A stretch of 64,000 nt of DNA from Glossina fuscipes (GCF_014805625.2 NW_023998417.1:2256032-2320031), one strand, 5' to 3'; shown: positions 49,361-61,297, numbered from the stretch's first letter. Numbers and translations are program-made. Notes: generated by a model not told the origin, from the sequence alone.

Positions 49361-52300
49361 ATTAATTTATTGCTAATAAATTTTACAACCAACAAAAAGC
49401 AAAGACAGCATTACGACATTTATTTAACAAGTTATAGTAATCGAAACGTTACAATGATAAAAAGAGAAAATAAGTATATATTTTACTGGTATGATAAACC
49501 ATAAAAAAATCGTTAAGAGATATATGTTTGTACACACAAACAAACACACATAATATATATATATATATATATAAAAACGCATATAGCATACAAAAGTAAG
49601 GAAAGCATAGCGCACTCAGAAACAAATTAGGGAATACACACATCTGTGCTCATATATTTATGAATGTATTCTAAAAGAACACCAACACGAGTTATCAATG
49701 CGGGGAAGTGATGTTTTTTTTTTTTTTTTTTTTTTTTGCAGCACTTGCCCTGCACAAAAAGAAAAGGGAATATGTGAAAATATAAAAGAATATATTTTTC
49801 ATTTGCTAGGGTGTATACTGCTTACATATCTGCATAAAAACAAATAGATTATGATGTTGTATGGAAAACGTTACAAAGAAGAAAAGCAGTAGGCAAAGCA
49901 GTATCACATAAAATTTCAAAATAATTTAATGAAAGTAGGTAGTAACAGAGTGAGGGAACGCGCGACGATAAACGATAAAAAAGACTGTGACGTTAGACGT
50001 CACTTAATACTGAGATAATAGACAGTGGGCTCAAGTCAAGTAAACATATTATTTGAATACTCAATCAAATATAATTATAGAATAAAATTAATGCTAGCAT
50101 CTATGCGTCTTAGACGTTTATGAAATCATTAAACGTTTGTCTGAAAAAGTCCAAGAAATGAAAATTCACATCAAAGTGTTTGACAAACGCTTGACACTTA
50201 TTTTTTTTATTTATTTTTTTTTTTTTGTATACAAGACCAGTTGAACATTATTGGATTCGATGATTTTTTTGCCGGTTTTTTTTTTGCCTTGCGGCCCTTA
50301 CAACACTTATACCGAAAAGGTCTGTCAATAAAAATGTTATAAGATTTGAATAAAATTTCTTTTTAATGTGTCCGTCAAAAAGAGAAATTTCAGCAAAAAA
50401 TGGAATATAGTATATAGATAATGGCATATATAGCAATATCAAATCGTAGCAGATAGTATCAAAAAGAACTCTAGAAATAAATAAATGATCTGAAATACAC
50501 ATACATGCATGCGTGCATATTTATACACAAATATAATAATAAATGAACAGATAAAATACAAACAAATAAGCAAACTTACCTACATACATAGATCCGTACA
50601 TACATACATACCCATGTATTCATGCGTACATGCGAACACGTGTTTATTTATCTACATTAACAAATACGTTTGTTTGTTTATTGATATGTTTTTGTATATG
50701 TATATAAGTGTGAATGTATGCATACATATGCGCATGTATTTTGAAATATACATAATTCAAAAGAACTGAAAAATGTTGCTTTCGGATTTAATTGAGCGAT
50801 AAAGACAATAATTACAATTGTGGTAATAACTTGTTTCTAGTCCAACTTGTCAGCTGTAGCAACCGATACAAATGTATCTTGAAGAAGTGTAGCCTAGTGT
50901 TGGCCAGCCGGGATTGTACGGTTGATGCAATAGGAAGCGTGACTATGTCGCGTAAAATAAAGCCAAAGGCTTTATTGGCTGAATTTAAGCTCCAGAGGGA
51001 TCAGGAGCCTACTTAGATTGATGCTTGCCAGGATCCTTCGGGTGTAAGCTTGCACATACAAGTTTATTATATTATATAATATATAATTATATTAATTCTA
51101 TAGAAAAGTTTTTGAGAGATACGACAAATACGAGAAATCAAAGAATTTGATGCTTTTGCTTGAGAAATATATTGAAAAAATGTCTAGTGTATCTTAGTTA
51201 GTTAGTCCAGTACATCTTAGCAAGCAAAAATGTTAAAGTAAAAAAAAATGTTAATTTATCTCTTAATTATAAAACCTAACGAATCTCTCTCTCTCTCTAT
51301 TAGGCACACAATGTTGTTACTTTTGCTACTGGATATGGCCGTAATCAACGACTTCATCTTTTTCATTCCATAGGACGGCATAACAGCATTAGCTAGTGTT
51401 AATGTTTTCATAATGAATTTCTAGTTCCAAGTTTTCTCTTTTCACGAAACGATTGAGTCGTCGCATACATCTCATATATATCTCGTACTTTACTTCTTTT
51501 TTTTTATACGATTACTCCAATTATTACTTTCTACGAAACTCAACTTTTCTTACTACTAAGCAACTTTTCTCAAATTGTCTGTTGAGGCCCCAACAGTGTT
51601 TTTTTGAGTAAAGTTTAATGTTTAACTAATAATGATAAGGAAAAAAAGAATTTGCAAAACTTTAGCTCTCTTTATAATCCTTTGGATTCCATTAAAAGTA
51701 ATTTCACATTTATTATGCGGTAAAATGACAGTAAGCAGAAAATCTATTATTGTAGTTGGTTTGCTTATGAATGGAAGTTTCTTAGTAGCGGAAATTTTCA
51801 AATTTAGGCTCCTTCACAGTTTTTCTGAACCTTTTCGCACCTTTCCTTTCCCTCTTTTGTATGTTTTTTAATATATATATATATATATAAAGAGACGTGT
51901 CTTTTCTTTGCAGAGTACTGATGCCAAGTGTCTTAGAAGCAATATAGTCATCATAAAGGCGAAACGAATTAGTTGTGATTGCCACCTTTACGTCGAACCA
52001 ATGAAATTCTTCAAGTCAGATCACATAAGATGGTGAGTTAAAATTTAAAACAAATAATCTTTAGTGGATAATAGCCTTTCCTGAACCGCATCTGCCAGGG
52101 CAATGCAAAATTAAAGTGCAAACGCAAAATATGATTAATACCCTCAAGTGTAAACGTACGTTCCCTAGAAGAATATATATATATATAACTTTTGACAACA
52201 GATAGAAGGAAAAGCTCATTTCAGTTTTTTAGATATTCCCAAGGACCTGCACGAATAATTTCGGAATGATTGTCTTTTTTTGATTAACAAAGTAACCTTT

Positions 52301-52722
52301 TCATTGAAGTACTCCCACCCGATCATAAATATATGAATATTTTTACATTCCCTCGTGTTACATTAAATATAGATTCCCTGAAGTTCATTTTTTTTTAATA
52401 CTTGTCCGTTTTATTGCTTTTTTTTTTAAATACTTGAAAATTCCTAATGATTTGCACGAATATTATTATTCTTATTGTATTACCTCTCATCCCGTCCGAT
52501 AAATACAGTTACAAACACTTTTTAGACCATTACAGTAGTCTTCCTCCGTAAGTTATTGGGTAAGTCTTTCGTTATAGTAAAAATGCATTCAATAAATTTG
52601 CCCAAATTTGCTTAATATCGGCCAACTGTTCCCACTTCTATTCATATACCAACACATTTGGTAAAAATTAACGCTGATATTGTTCTCGCTTACAGCTAAT
52701 GCAAAAATATATATATATAATA
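49361..52722. other. Unassigned AT-rich spacer
   Basis: TA runs lie near 49551-49572 and 51871-51890, T runs near 49714-49737, and CATA repeats near 50581-50612. The plus-strand frame 50792-51016 has 74 codons and no recognised family. No gene is supported. Confidence 0.45.
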
Positions 52723-53281
52723 CACTCAAACCTGTTTTTGTGCGGTCTTTTTTTATGCGCTTTTTTTTGTGCGATTCTTTTTGTGCGATTCTTTTTTTGT
52801 GCGGTATATGAATATCGACACATTGAATTTCGCCGAGAGGTTAGATCAATCTGAACTGTGTTGGCATCACTTTTTTTGCTATCAGTGTGTATGTACACAT
52901 TGCAACAGCCATTTTCATACCTTTTGCATCAGCCTATTTCATATGCGCGTTTTGAACTACGACGAGTAGTATTGAATTATGTACATTTTGAAAATTTCTC
53001 CTTGTTTAAAATTAGAAATTAAAATTTTTTTAAATGTTTCAATGTGTAATTTAATTATTTATTTTGTTTGGAAAGCACTTTCTTCCTATTTCGTGAAGCT
53101 TTGACATATTTTCTAAGTGAGACTTTTTTTATGCGGTCCCTCTCTACCGCATAAAAAAAATTTTCTTTAATATGCTGTGAAAAATTATTTCTTATAGCTA
53201 TTTATGAAGTTTTTGAATATTTTTTTTTGTGCGGTTTTTTTTCTGCGGTCCCTATCTACCGCACAAAAACAGGTTTGACTG
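52723..53281 (+). mobile_element. pogo/Tigger-like non-autonomous DNA transposon
   Basis: Terminal inverted repeats CACTCAAACCTGTTTTTGTG-CGG (from 52723) and CCG-CACAAAAACAGGTTTGACTG (to 53281) match over about 23 bp with one mismatch. TA lies on both sides (52721-52722 and 53282-53283), the duplication expected of Tc1/mariner-pogo transposases. The ends carry repeated TTTTTGTGCG/TATGCG units like those in Tigger elements. Two subterminal hairpins, TGCGGTCCCTCTCTACCGCA (near 53133) and TGCGGTCCCTATCTACCGCA (near 53244), are near copies of each other. At 559 bp with no transposase motif, it is a MITE-type derivative. The frame 52769-52969 inside is not a gene. Confidence 0.82.
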
Positions 53282-53631
53282 TAATGCAAATAAAGAAAGG
53301 ATAACACGAGTGTATACCTGAAAATGCAGTGAAGAGAAAAATGGCTAAGCAAAATTCCAAAAATTTATTACAAAGGTCAAATAACTAATAAAATTAGTTC
53401 GCCTGAAAACTAATAAGTATCGATGACATGGAAATTTTCCAAAATATTGCAAATTAATAAAAATAAAATTAAGAGAAATAAATATTTAGTGCATTACCTG
53501 CAGATTTTAAAATCAAAACCCAATGCAGCTGTCGATTGACGAAAAGATTAGCAAAACTTCCCGAAAAACATTCCCAACATTTATAACACTTTAGACTTTA
53601 ATATGCTATACACGGCTTGCTGCAATATGTT

Positions 53632-53697
53632 TATAAGCAAAGAATTTCGTCAAAACGTGTTAGTTGCATCGTAGAAGTTGAACGCAGAAGTTGAGAA
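53632..53697 (+). promoter_or_regulatory. Core promoter of the double-Skp1 gene
   Basis: TATAAG at 53632-53637 lies 30 nt before the A of TTAGTT (start about 53662). AGTTGA at about +28 to +33 matches the downstream element RGWYVT in five of six positions. The predicted leader is 184 nt. Each match is short, so spacing is the main support. Confidence 0.5.
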
Positions 53698-53845
53698 AAA
53701 GAATCGCTGAACATCCAAAAAAAAAGAAACAAAAGCAAATTTATCTTATAACAGCCATAAATAAAACTATTTAAAGTCGCTTGCAAGAGTTTTTTTTAAG
53801 TCGAAAGAACTTTCAAAAGGAACATCAACTAATCAGTGGTGAAAA

Positions 53846-54754
53846 ATGCCTGACATTCGCTTGGAGTCGTCCGATAACGAAACATTCATTGTTGATATAC
53901 AAGTTGCAAAATGTTCAGATACTATTAAAACCATGCTGAAAGACCATGAAATATACGACTGTAAGACTAGTATACCTTTGCCAAATGTAAATTCGGCAAT
54001 ATTACGAAAGATATTGGAATGGGCGTGTTATCACAAGGAACATGTGTCTACTGACAAACAGAAGCCAACTGATATGTTGGCATGGGAGGCTGACTTTCTT
54101 AACATATGCCAAGTCGATCTATGCGAACTGATTTCAGCTGCAAACTATCTGAATGTGGGCGATTTGTTAGATGCTGCTTACGAAAAAGTGAAAAAAATGT
54201 TGGGAGGAGACAAAATACCAAAAGAAATCCGTGAAATGTTAAGAATAAGAGAGGATTCTTACGAAGAGTTGCGTTTAGAGAAAATGCCTTACATTCATTT
54301 CGAGTCGTCCGATAACGAAATTTTCATTGTTGATAAACAAGTTGGAAAACATGCGGGTTTTGGTGTAACGATGTGGGAATGCGAGTGGATGAAAGGACTT
54401 GAGAATATTGATGTGCTTGCGCCAAATGTAAATTCGGCCATATTACGAAAGGTATTGCAATGGGCTTGCTATCACAAGGAACATGCGTATGAAGGCTTCG
54501 AGGAGCCAGCTGATATGTTGGCATGGGAGGCTGACTTTCTTAACATATGCCAAGTAGATCTATTCGAACTGATTTCAGGTGCAAACGCTTTGAATGTGGG
54601 CGATTTGTTTTATGCTGCTTGCGAAAAAATGGACAAAATGTTGGGTGGCAAGATGCCAGAAGAAATACGTGAAATGTTAAGAACTAGAGAGGAACAAGAA
54701 GCGGCCGAAGCGGAGTGGTTAGAAGAAATAAGCCAACCTGAGCCAATTTGGTAG
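53846..54754 (+). CDS. Double-domain Skp1-like protein (tandem fusion)
   Basis: Encodes 302 residues in one exon: two Skp1 homologues end to end, residues 1-146 and 147-302. Skp1 is the adaptor that links F-box proteins to Cul1 in SCF ubiquitin ligases; the usual protein is about 160 residues. Half 1 keeps the BTB/POZ pattern (IRLESSDNE, AKCSDTIKTML, PLPNVNS, ILRKILEWACYHK), the middle DMLAWEADFLN and the F-box-binding part LCELISAANYLNVGDLLD with KIPKEIREML, but it has lost the WCEEK-like tail. Half 2 begins with its own Met (54284). Its Cul1-facing POZ segment is altered (KHAGFGVTMWECEW), while its C-terminal half is well kept and ends near EAEWLEEI. The halves share long identical DNA stretches, for example around GCATGGGAGGCTGACTTTCT, so the duplication is recent. 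No introns suggest a retrocopy origin. Probably cytosolic or nuclear; expression is unknown. Confidence 0.9.
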   Translation: MPDIRLESSDNETFIVDIQVAKCSDTIKTMLKDHEIYDCKTSIPLPNVNSAILRKILEWACYHKEHVSTDKQKPTDMLAWEADFLNICQVDLCELISAANYLNVGDLLDAAYEKVKKMLGGDKIPKEIREMLRIREDSYEELRLEKMPYIHFESSDNEIFIVDKQVGKHAGFGVTMWECEWMKGLENIDVLAPNVNSAILRKVLQWACYHKEHAYEGFEEPADMLAWEADFLNICQVDLFELISGANALNVGDLFYAACEKMDKMLGGKMPEEIREMLRTREEQEAAEAEWLEEISQPEPIW

Positions 54755-54883
54755 TGAACTCTATTTCCGTTTATTGGGAATAAGTTTCATTAAAATGATG
54801 CATTTTTCACACTTGAATTTTGCTAATCACGGGGAAGCAGGGAATCATCTGCTCTCTCTCTCTCTCTCTCTCTCAGTTTTTGA

Positions 54884-54895
54884 AATAAAAATAAA
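54884..54895 (+). terminator. Polyadenylation signals of the double-Skp1 gene
   Basis: Two overlapping-range AATAAA hexamers (54884-54889 and 54890-54895) lie about 130 nt after the stop codon, just after a (TC)n run at 54851-54874. Confidence 0.55.
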
Positions 54896-55583
54896 GTAAA
54901 TGTGAAATGCAACAAAATGTTTATTTGTTCATTAGTCAGCTAAAAAGTATCAGTTAAATGGATTGATTGATGAAGTGATTGTCAATTGGCAAGCACCTGC
55001 TGTTAATTCAAGATATTTAGACACTGTGCACTTTTAATATTATATCCGTGATAAAAAAAGGACCAGGACTTTACTCTCCCTTTTCTCGTGAGTCAGGCTA
55101 AGAAACCGTAAGTAATCGTGAAGTAAAAAATTGTTTTTCATTTGTGTACCTATTGTCAAGAAGAAGAAAACGCAGTTTATTTGCTCTTCAGCCAGCTGGG
55201 CTGGCGATGAACTCATGAACATATCTCAACATATCGCAACAACACAAATTCAAGATTTTTTTTTTTGCTTCGCCTCGCGTCATCATAAGTATTTTGCATA
55301 AGTGAGAACTGCAAGATATTGTTCGAACTTCGAGTGCAAATTAAATTAATGCATTGCTACACAATGTTATAACGCCCTAAAGTCATATTGATCGTTAAAG
55401 TTATTTTCAAATTATTTGCATCACCCTTCCGCGACATTATAATGAGGTGATAATTAATGCAACTTATCGGCACTTCTATCAATAGCATGAACATTGTCGA
55501 TACTCGCGATTGGCAATATTACGGTTATTGGCACTTTTTAGTGCTTTTTCTTGTTACGATCTCATTGCAGTGACACATAAGCC

Positions 55584-55630
<47 letters not shown>

Positions 55631-56231
55631 CATTTGCGCTTTTATAAAAACGCAATGTTTTTATTACATTTTCTACAATCTTTGGTTTTATTGCTATCTT
55701 CTGGCAAAGCAATCGCTACTACTACTACTGCTGTGCCACTAATTTATGTGAATATAAACGAATTGTAAACATTTGTTCGAAAATTCAAATCAACTGAAAG
55801 TAATTGTTCATCATCGTACGGTACATGATTTTAAACTTGCGTTTAACATTTTAACTTCAATTAGTTTGTTTTTTAATTCAGTTTTCTATAAAAAGTATGA
55901 CTGGCTTTGAAGTAAATGTTTATGTTGATGCTTTCGCCACTGCATACTTTTTTTTTTTTTTTTTTTTTTAGATTTCAGTGCAGAGCAAGAAGAAAATATA
56001 TATCGCTCGATTGTTTTATCATGAGATGGAATTGTGTTGCAAGATGCACAAATTTTTATTGTTCGATTGCTTTTAAGAGTGACGTGAATTATGCAAAGTG
56101 TAACTTAAAAAGCAATGATAGAAAATTGTTTGAATTATCAGGTTGGCAAGGATGACACTTGTAGTTTACAATTTTGGTAAGCTTTGACAGCTTGTTAGTT
56201 GACAATGACTTATATATTTACGGTTCGGTTC

Positions 56232-56262
<31 letters not shown>

Positions 56263-59200
56263 CTGTTAAGAAGTGATACATGTTGGCCGAAGAAGTAAGT
56301 AAATTATTCCAAGCTCTATTATTCAACTTTTCTGAAAACGTTTTTAAATTCGTACTGTCATGATGTATGAGTGGAATTACGAGAAACTACGGGATCGCAA
56401 ACCGAGCGAAACACAAATAGTGTATGTGCTTCTGCGCAGTAGACAGCCTCAAATTAGTTTACCAAATGTTGCATTAGTGACTTTAACCTCCAAACAAATG
56501 ATCCACGCTTTCGCTCATAATCAACGGCCAATAATGACGTAGTGAAAGTCGTCGTTGAGTCATTGAGACCCATTTCAAAATAAAATGCTTATAAGTTATC
56601 ATTAAAATTCGATATTAGCAAACAAGCAATATTCATTCATCAAGGTCAAATTCCCCATCCAACAACAAGGCAATTTACTTTGATCAATGAATTAAATTTT
56701 TTTTTTTTTCTTACTTAATTCCAAATATTATTGACCGATGTATTAAATGAAAGTTTTCAATCACGCGGTTCATAGTCAACTACTGTTGAATAGTCTCTAC
56801 CAACATAACAATATAATTGGATTTTTTTTTTTTTTTTGTTTTTTTCATTTTAATGTGTAGGCGAGACTTTTCATATATAGTCTTCAGTCTTCAATCTGTT
56901 ATTTAAAATGCAGTCAAACATGAGTCGTTAATAAAAATGCTATTCAAAGCATTGATCTTTTGATGACGTTCTTCTCTTTATTATCTATTCATTCATTCAT
57001 AACGATTCGTTCTTCATTCCTTTAACACAATAATAAGTAAGCACATCTTATACATATTGCTTTCCTTCATACACATACTTCATGGAAATATCTCAAGCAA
57101 GTGTCTTTATAACCAATTTAATATCCATACCATTTTACCATAATTCTATTCAATTTTTATCATACAACATACACACATATACGCAGACATGTACATACAA
57201 TATAAGGTCTTAAGGCTTCGCATAAGTCTTATGCATCGTTAGCTAGTGTACTTGTCTGCTTTATATCCTCTACGCCATCGCAGCATTCTTCTGTGATAAA
57301 TTAATGCATTCACCTTGCGTGATTAAAGAGAGATAACTGCTTATCTTACGTTCACAATGTCTATATGCCATACTATGATTTCTAACCTGTTCTTTTACTA
57401 TAGAATTTCTACAAAAACTCTATTCATTGTATACAGAGATTAAACATCTAAAATGACTATTTAACGAAAGATACATCTTCTAAGCTAATTGTTAGATATA
57501 GGTATTCTTTAATAGAAACAAATAATGCTTTCTAATTACATTCGTCTACATCATGGATTATTTATTATTATGATTAAAATGCTAAAGTAAACTGAGAGAT
57601 AAACTAATAAGAAAACGGGAATCTTAAGGGAATCTTTCGCTAAATAAAGATATTATAATAAAGTTGAAATTGTGTTTTTAATTAAACAGTTCCAAAAATT
57701 ACTTACTGTCCTCTCTCCTCGCTTTCTCCTAAAAATCTCTGGTTCAATTAGTACCGTTCAGTGAACTTCATTGAAAATAGAAAAAGTGAAAAATATTCGA
57801 GCAAAAGTCGAGCATTATCTATATGCTCGCAATCCAAGTTTTCCCCTAACCATATTCCTTTCCGACCGCCAACGTGTACATACGTACAACGAATATCTCC
57901 TGAATGACTGATCAAAAGGCGAAAAAATAAAGAAAAAGATCTTAACACGGTCCGTACATGTCTATTATCAAAGCGAACTGAAGCGTCTGAAAGAATTAGA
58001 CTACAAAAAAGAAATCGCTTAAATGCGATACGCAACTCTCTAGAAACAAATGCAAATTGCTCGTCGTATCTAGGCAGCAGATAATTTTAGCAACATTGTG
58101 TAAAAGAAATCGCGATCAAAGTGTATGAAAGGCTCACAATCTCCAGCAAAGACAAGCGAACGACCAGGAAGACCCTACTGGTGTTTAGTTCAATCTCAAA
58201 GATTTCACAATAGATTTGAATCTTGATCTCCGATAATTAAAAAAAACTGTATCTAGCAATAGGAAGAAAGCTCTGAAGTGAAAGACAGGAAAAATGCCTT
58301 ACATACTTACATACGTACGTTTTTCACGGAAGACGCGCTATGGAAGAAAATGGAACTGGTTAAGATTTCTACTTGTTTCCTTAGTTCTTTAATTTGCAAA
58401 AAATACACACCCACTTTCCGACCAGATCAGTCAAATCAGTATCGCAACCATCAAGTCCCTGTTTGCCGGTTCAAATTTCTATGCGATTTAACCGAATTTT
58501 GTCGTAGCTATAGTGATTGCTCAGATGGGAAAAGCAGAATGCATACTGATTGGGCGCACACTCAACAACCATTGGTCACTCCTTAACCCTTTTCCTCTTT
58601 CCCAACTTCTTCCTGACTGGTCCGTGTCACACCTACAGGGGACATTCGCTGATTGGTCATATTAAGAAAACAAAAAAAAAAAACAAAACTTCACCTTTCG
58701 TTCTTAACCGCCTCAAGGATGGGGTCATATTCACTTGGTCCAAACAGTTGTAATAATCCTAAATAAATTTCAGATACGTCTGCCCTTACGCCTTTCTGTC
58801 TACGATCAATATTCTCTCAATCGCAAAACTGAAGATTTGTTTAAAAATTTTTCAAGTTCTTGCACGCAGGTTACCCTCTATCAAAGCATATCCCTCAAGA
58901 AAAATATTAAAACAAAAGCTTAAGTTATCTCCAAAAAAAATTTGCTAAATTATAAAACAAAAGAAACAAGGATAAAATTGTTTGCCTATATTCTATATTC
59001 TATAAATGATCCCAATGGAAAAATTGGTCTTACCCATCTAAAGCTGATTAAAACTTGCAAAAAAGCAATTTGAACTACGCAGATAAATAGATATTTAGTC
59101 TCACGCTAATCGCATATATAGATGTATCACACAGATGTATTTACCAAAACTGAAATACTTGCACACTTAGGAAGAAATTCATTTGGATACAAAAAACCTT

Positions 59201-60064
59201 ATGACATAAATTTGCGTGTTTACCCTATGGTCCAACTTTAGTTAAATGCCATTGACTTATTCTATATTCGGTTTTTTTATCTATCCCTATAATATATATT
59301 TAAAGTGTTATTACTACTTTAATTGGCGCCTAAAATTAATGCCAGTTTGAATGAATGAGAAGAACAAGAGCATTAGGAAAGGAATTCAAAATGAACTGTA
59401 ATCACTTTAAGAGAAGATTCCATGATATCACAACGGGACTGTTATTAAAACTATTGTAACGCTCAGTGTTTTCGTTGCTCATATTTATTTAAGACGGAAG
59501 TTTATCTGTTAACTATCAAGAAAAATTCAAAATTATTATCATAAATATGTACAAAAATATTTCATAACAACAAATAGCTTCCGTCGTTGTTCGTATCGTT
59601 TCAATAAAAAGCATTGCGGGTATACTTTGATGATGATGATGATGTAGAAATTCTGTGCATATATGCATTTGCCTTATATTCATAAAAGAGATAAGGACTT
59701 TTAGGGATTATAAAGAACAGCAATGAAACTAAGCAGCCATAAGTATCCATAGGCGGGAAAAATCTCAGCACAGCAAATATTTACTTGTTTTCTTTTCTTT
59801 TCGGTTGATTACAGACCACCGTTCTAATGCTAATTAACGTTTTTTCAATTACATGCCTTTACATAATTCACATACATATAAATAAAGATTAATTTTATTC
59901 ATTCAATGTGATATCAATGTCACCATGATCGTGAAATTCGTCACTAAATTCAAGGTTTCTTAGAGTATCTCACAATGTTCACTACCCAATAATCGGTGTT
60001 CAAAAATTCTTCAAACTTCTTCTTCTTCTACGAAAATTCTTCACAATTCATCAAAAGAATTCAT
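54896..60064. other. Unassigned AT-rich spacer
   Basis: Contains an (AC)n run at 55586-55629, T runs near 55950-55969, 56235-56261 and 56822-56837, and an ATTCATTCATT stretch near 56989. Frames at 56360-56542, 57748-58035 and 58278-58586 were considered and not accepted. No gene is supported. Confidence 0.45.
55586..55629. repeat. (AC)n microsatellite
   Basis: An uninterrupted CA run of about 22 units. Confidence 0.9.
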
Positions 60065-60160
60065 TTGTAAGCAAAACATAGGCAAACAAGGATCGTGACT
60101 AACACATGCAATGGTCGCGGGTTCAAAAACTCAAATGCTATACAGTTTTCCAATATAGGC
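60065..60160 (+). repeat. tRNA-derived SINE, degenerate head
   Basis: AACAAGGATCGTGACTAACACATGCAATGGTCGCGGGTTCAAAAACTCAAATG lines up with the anticodon-arm to B-box part of the copies at 7835 and 9410, including the following AGTTTT. The 5' end and body are lost or too worn to see. Confidence 0.6.
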
Positions 60161-60589
60161 AAGAATTTAATCTAAGTTATCCGGCAGTCTTTAAATCCAT
60201 ACTTGATATATTTGTATATGCAATATGTAGGCAATAAATAAATAAATATTACGGCAAATATCAAATACTAAATTAAAAATAATCTTATGGAAATTGCTTT
60301 GCGATTCATTATTGAGCAGCCCGTAGTAGGATAAGACCAAGCATAGAATATTTGTGAGGATGAAGGATGAACAAATATGAACGAGACATACAATGATCTT
60401 CTCTCGACTTTTTGAAAACAAAGATGTTCATTCAGCTTATGTAGATGTAGTCTAATTACCGAATTGGTCCGTTTGCGATTCCAATCAATCCACAAGAACT
60501 GTTAATGCTTTTGCCTAATTTGAAGCTGATATCTTAATATTTGTTACTGGGAGAATTTATCTCGCACACGTCCATAAACACTGGCGGAG

Positions 60590-60700
60590 GAACGGACGGA
60601 CGGACGGACGGACATGCCCATTACTGATACACTTTTTGAGATCTTTCAAGTTTTCTTCTAGTCGTTGCTAAAGTGTTAATAGAATGTTAATGAGCACAAG
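60590..60700 (+). repeat. DINE-1-like dispersed repeat, right-end scrap
   Basis: GGAACGGACGGACGGACGGACGGACATGCCC is followed by a GATACAC..TTGAGATCTTTCAAGTTTTCTTCTAG stretch in the place of the usual GGGGTCTTTGATG..TTCCTTCT block. The terminus is not clear. Confidence 0.45.
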
Positions 60701-60932
60701 CCCCCTGCACCTGTAGCACTATTTCGATAAATCCAAGTAAACAGGTAGCAGAACAAAGATTAAAACATCAAGACCATAGATGTAAAAGGTTAATCAACTT
60801 TATATTTTTTATAATTTCTATTTTAAAATTTAACAAAACTGATAAATGTACGACATAAGTTTAATTTATATCAGAAAAACTTTATTTTTTTCACTATTTG
60901 CTGACAATTTACATCATCATCTCTCAAAATTA

Positions 60933-60938
60933 TTTATT
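60933..60938 (-). terminator. Polyadenylation signal of the Arg/Tyr-rich peptide gene
   Basis: Minus-strand AATAAA, 44 nt after the stop codon at 60982-60984. Confidence 0.5.
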
Positions 60939-60981
60939 TTAATATTTAAAATGATTCGTTTCGTGATTCGAACGTTAATCC

Positions 60982-61224
60982 TTAACGATAATAACGTCTA
61001 TTAGGACGGCGAATTGGGTTATAGTATCGACGATTTTGACGATATCTAGGCGGACGGTAATTCGGTCTTCGATAAGATTGCCGAGTAATGCGACTAAGAG
61101 CTGGACTCTCATCAATTTCAGACATCTCATTACCTTGTAAGGTAGGTAACGGAGATATAGATCCAACCAACATCAAAATTGCAGGAAAGATTAATAAACC
61201 CAAGAACCATGCAGCAAAATGCAT
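60982..61224 (-). CDS. Secreted Arg/Tyr/Pro-rich peptide precursor, antimicrobial-like layout
   Basis: Encodes 80 residues. Residues 1 to about 24 form a signal peptide (FAAWFLGLLIFPAILMLVG). Residues 25-48 are a spacer with acidic EMSEIDES ending in RITR, a minimal furin-type R-x-x-R site. Residues 49-80 form a 32-residue tail that would start with Gln (able to cyclise to pyroglutamate). It holds 12 Arg, 7 Tyr, 5 Pro and 4 Asn and no acidic residue, with the related units RRPNYRPPRYR, RRYYNPI and RRPNRRYYR. The ATG at 61224 is preferred over the in-frame ATG at 61263 because it follows the good context CAACACAAAATG, while the upstream extension is an accident of an A-rich leader. A classic promoter and a poly(A) signal flank it. 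The sequence is not one I can name. A proline-rich antimicrobial peptide is the nearest model; a glandular or structural secreted peptide is the alternative. Confidence 0.8.
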   Translation of the reverse strand: MHFAAWFLGLLIFPAILMLVGSISPLPTLQGNEMSEIDESPALSRITRQSYRRPNYRPPRYRQNRRYYNPIRRPNRRYYR

Positions 61225-61297
61225 TTTGTGTTGTTGTTTTTTTTTTTGTTTTTTTTTTTTCAAGAAAACACGACAACTATTGTTGTTAATGTACGCT

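Noticed and set aside
52769..52969. 66-residue frame in the Tigger-like element
   Set aside because: It lies between terminal repeats, has no HTH or DDD motif and starts in the end repeats.
56360..56542. 60-residue plus-strand frame with a real ATG and a possible upstream GTAAGT donor at about 56297
   Set aside because: No good acceptor joins the upstream ATG to it, and the protein has no recognisable features.
57748..58035. 95-residue minus-strand frame
   Set aside because: The first codon is TTG and nothing in the translation suggests a protein family.
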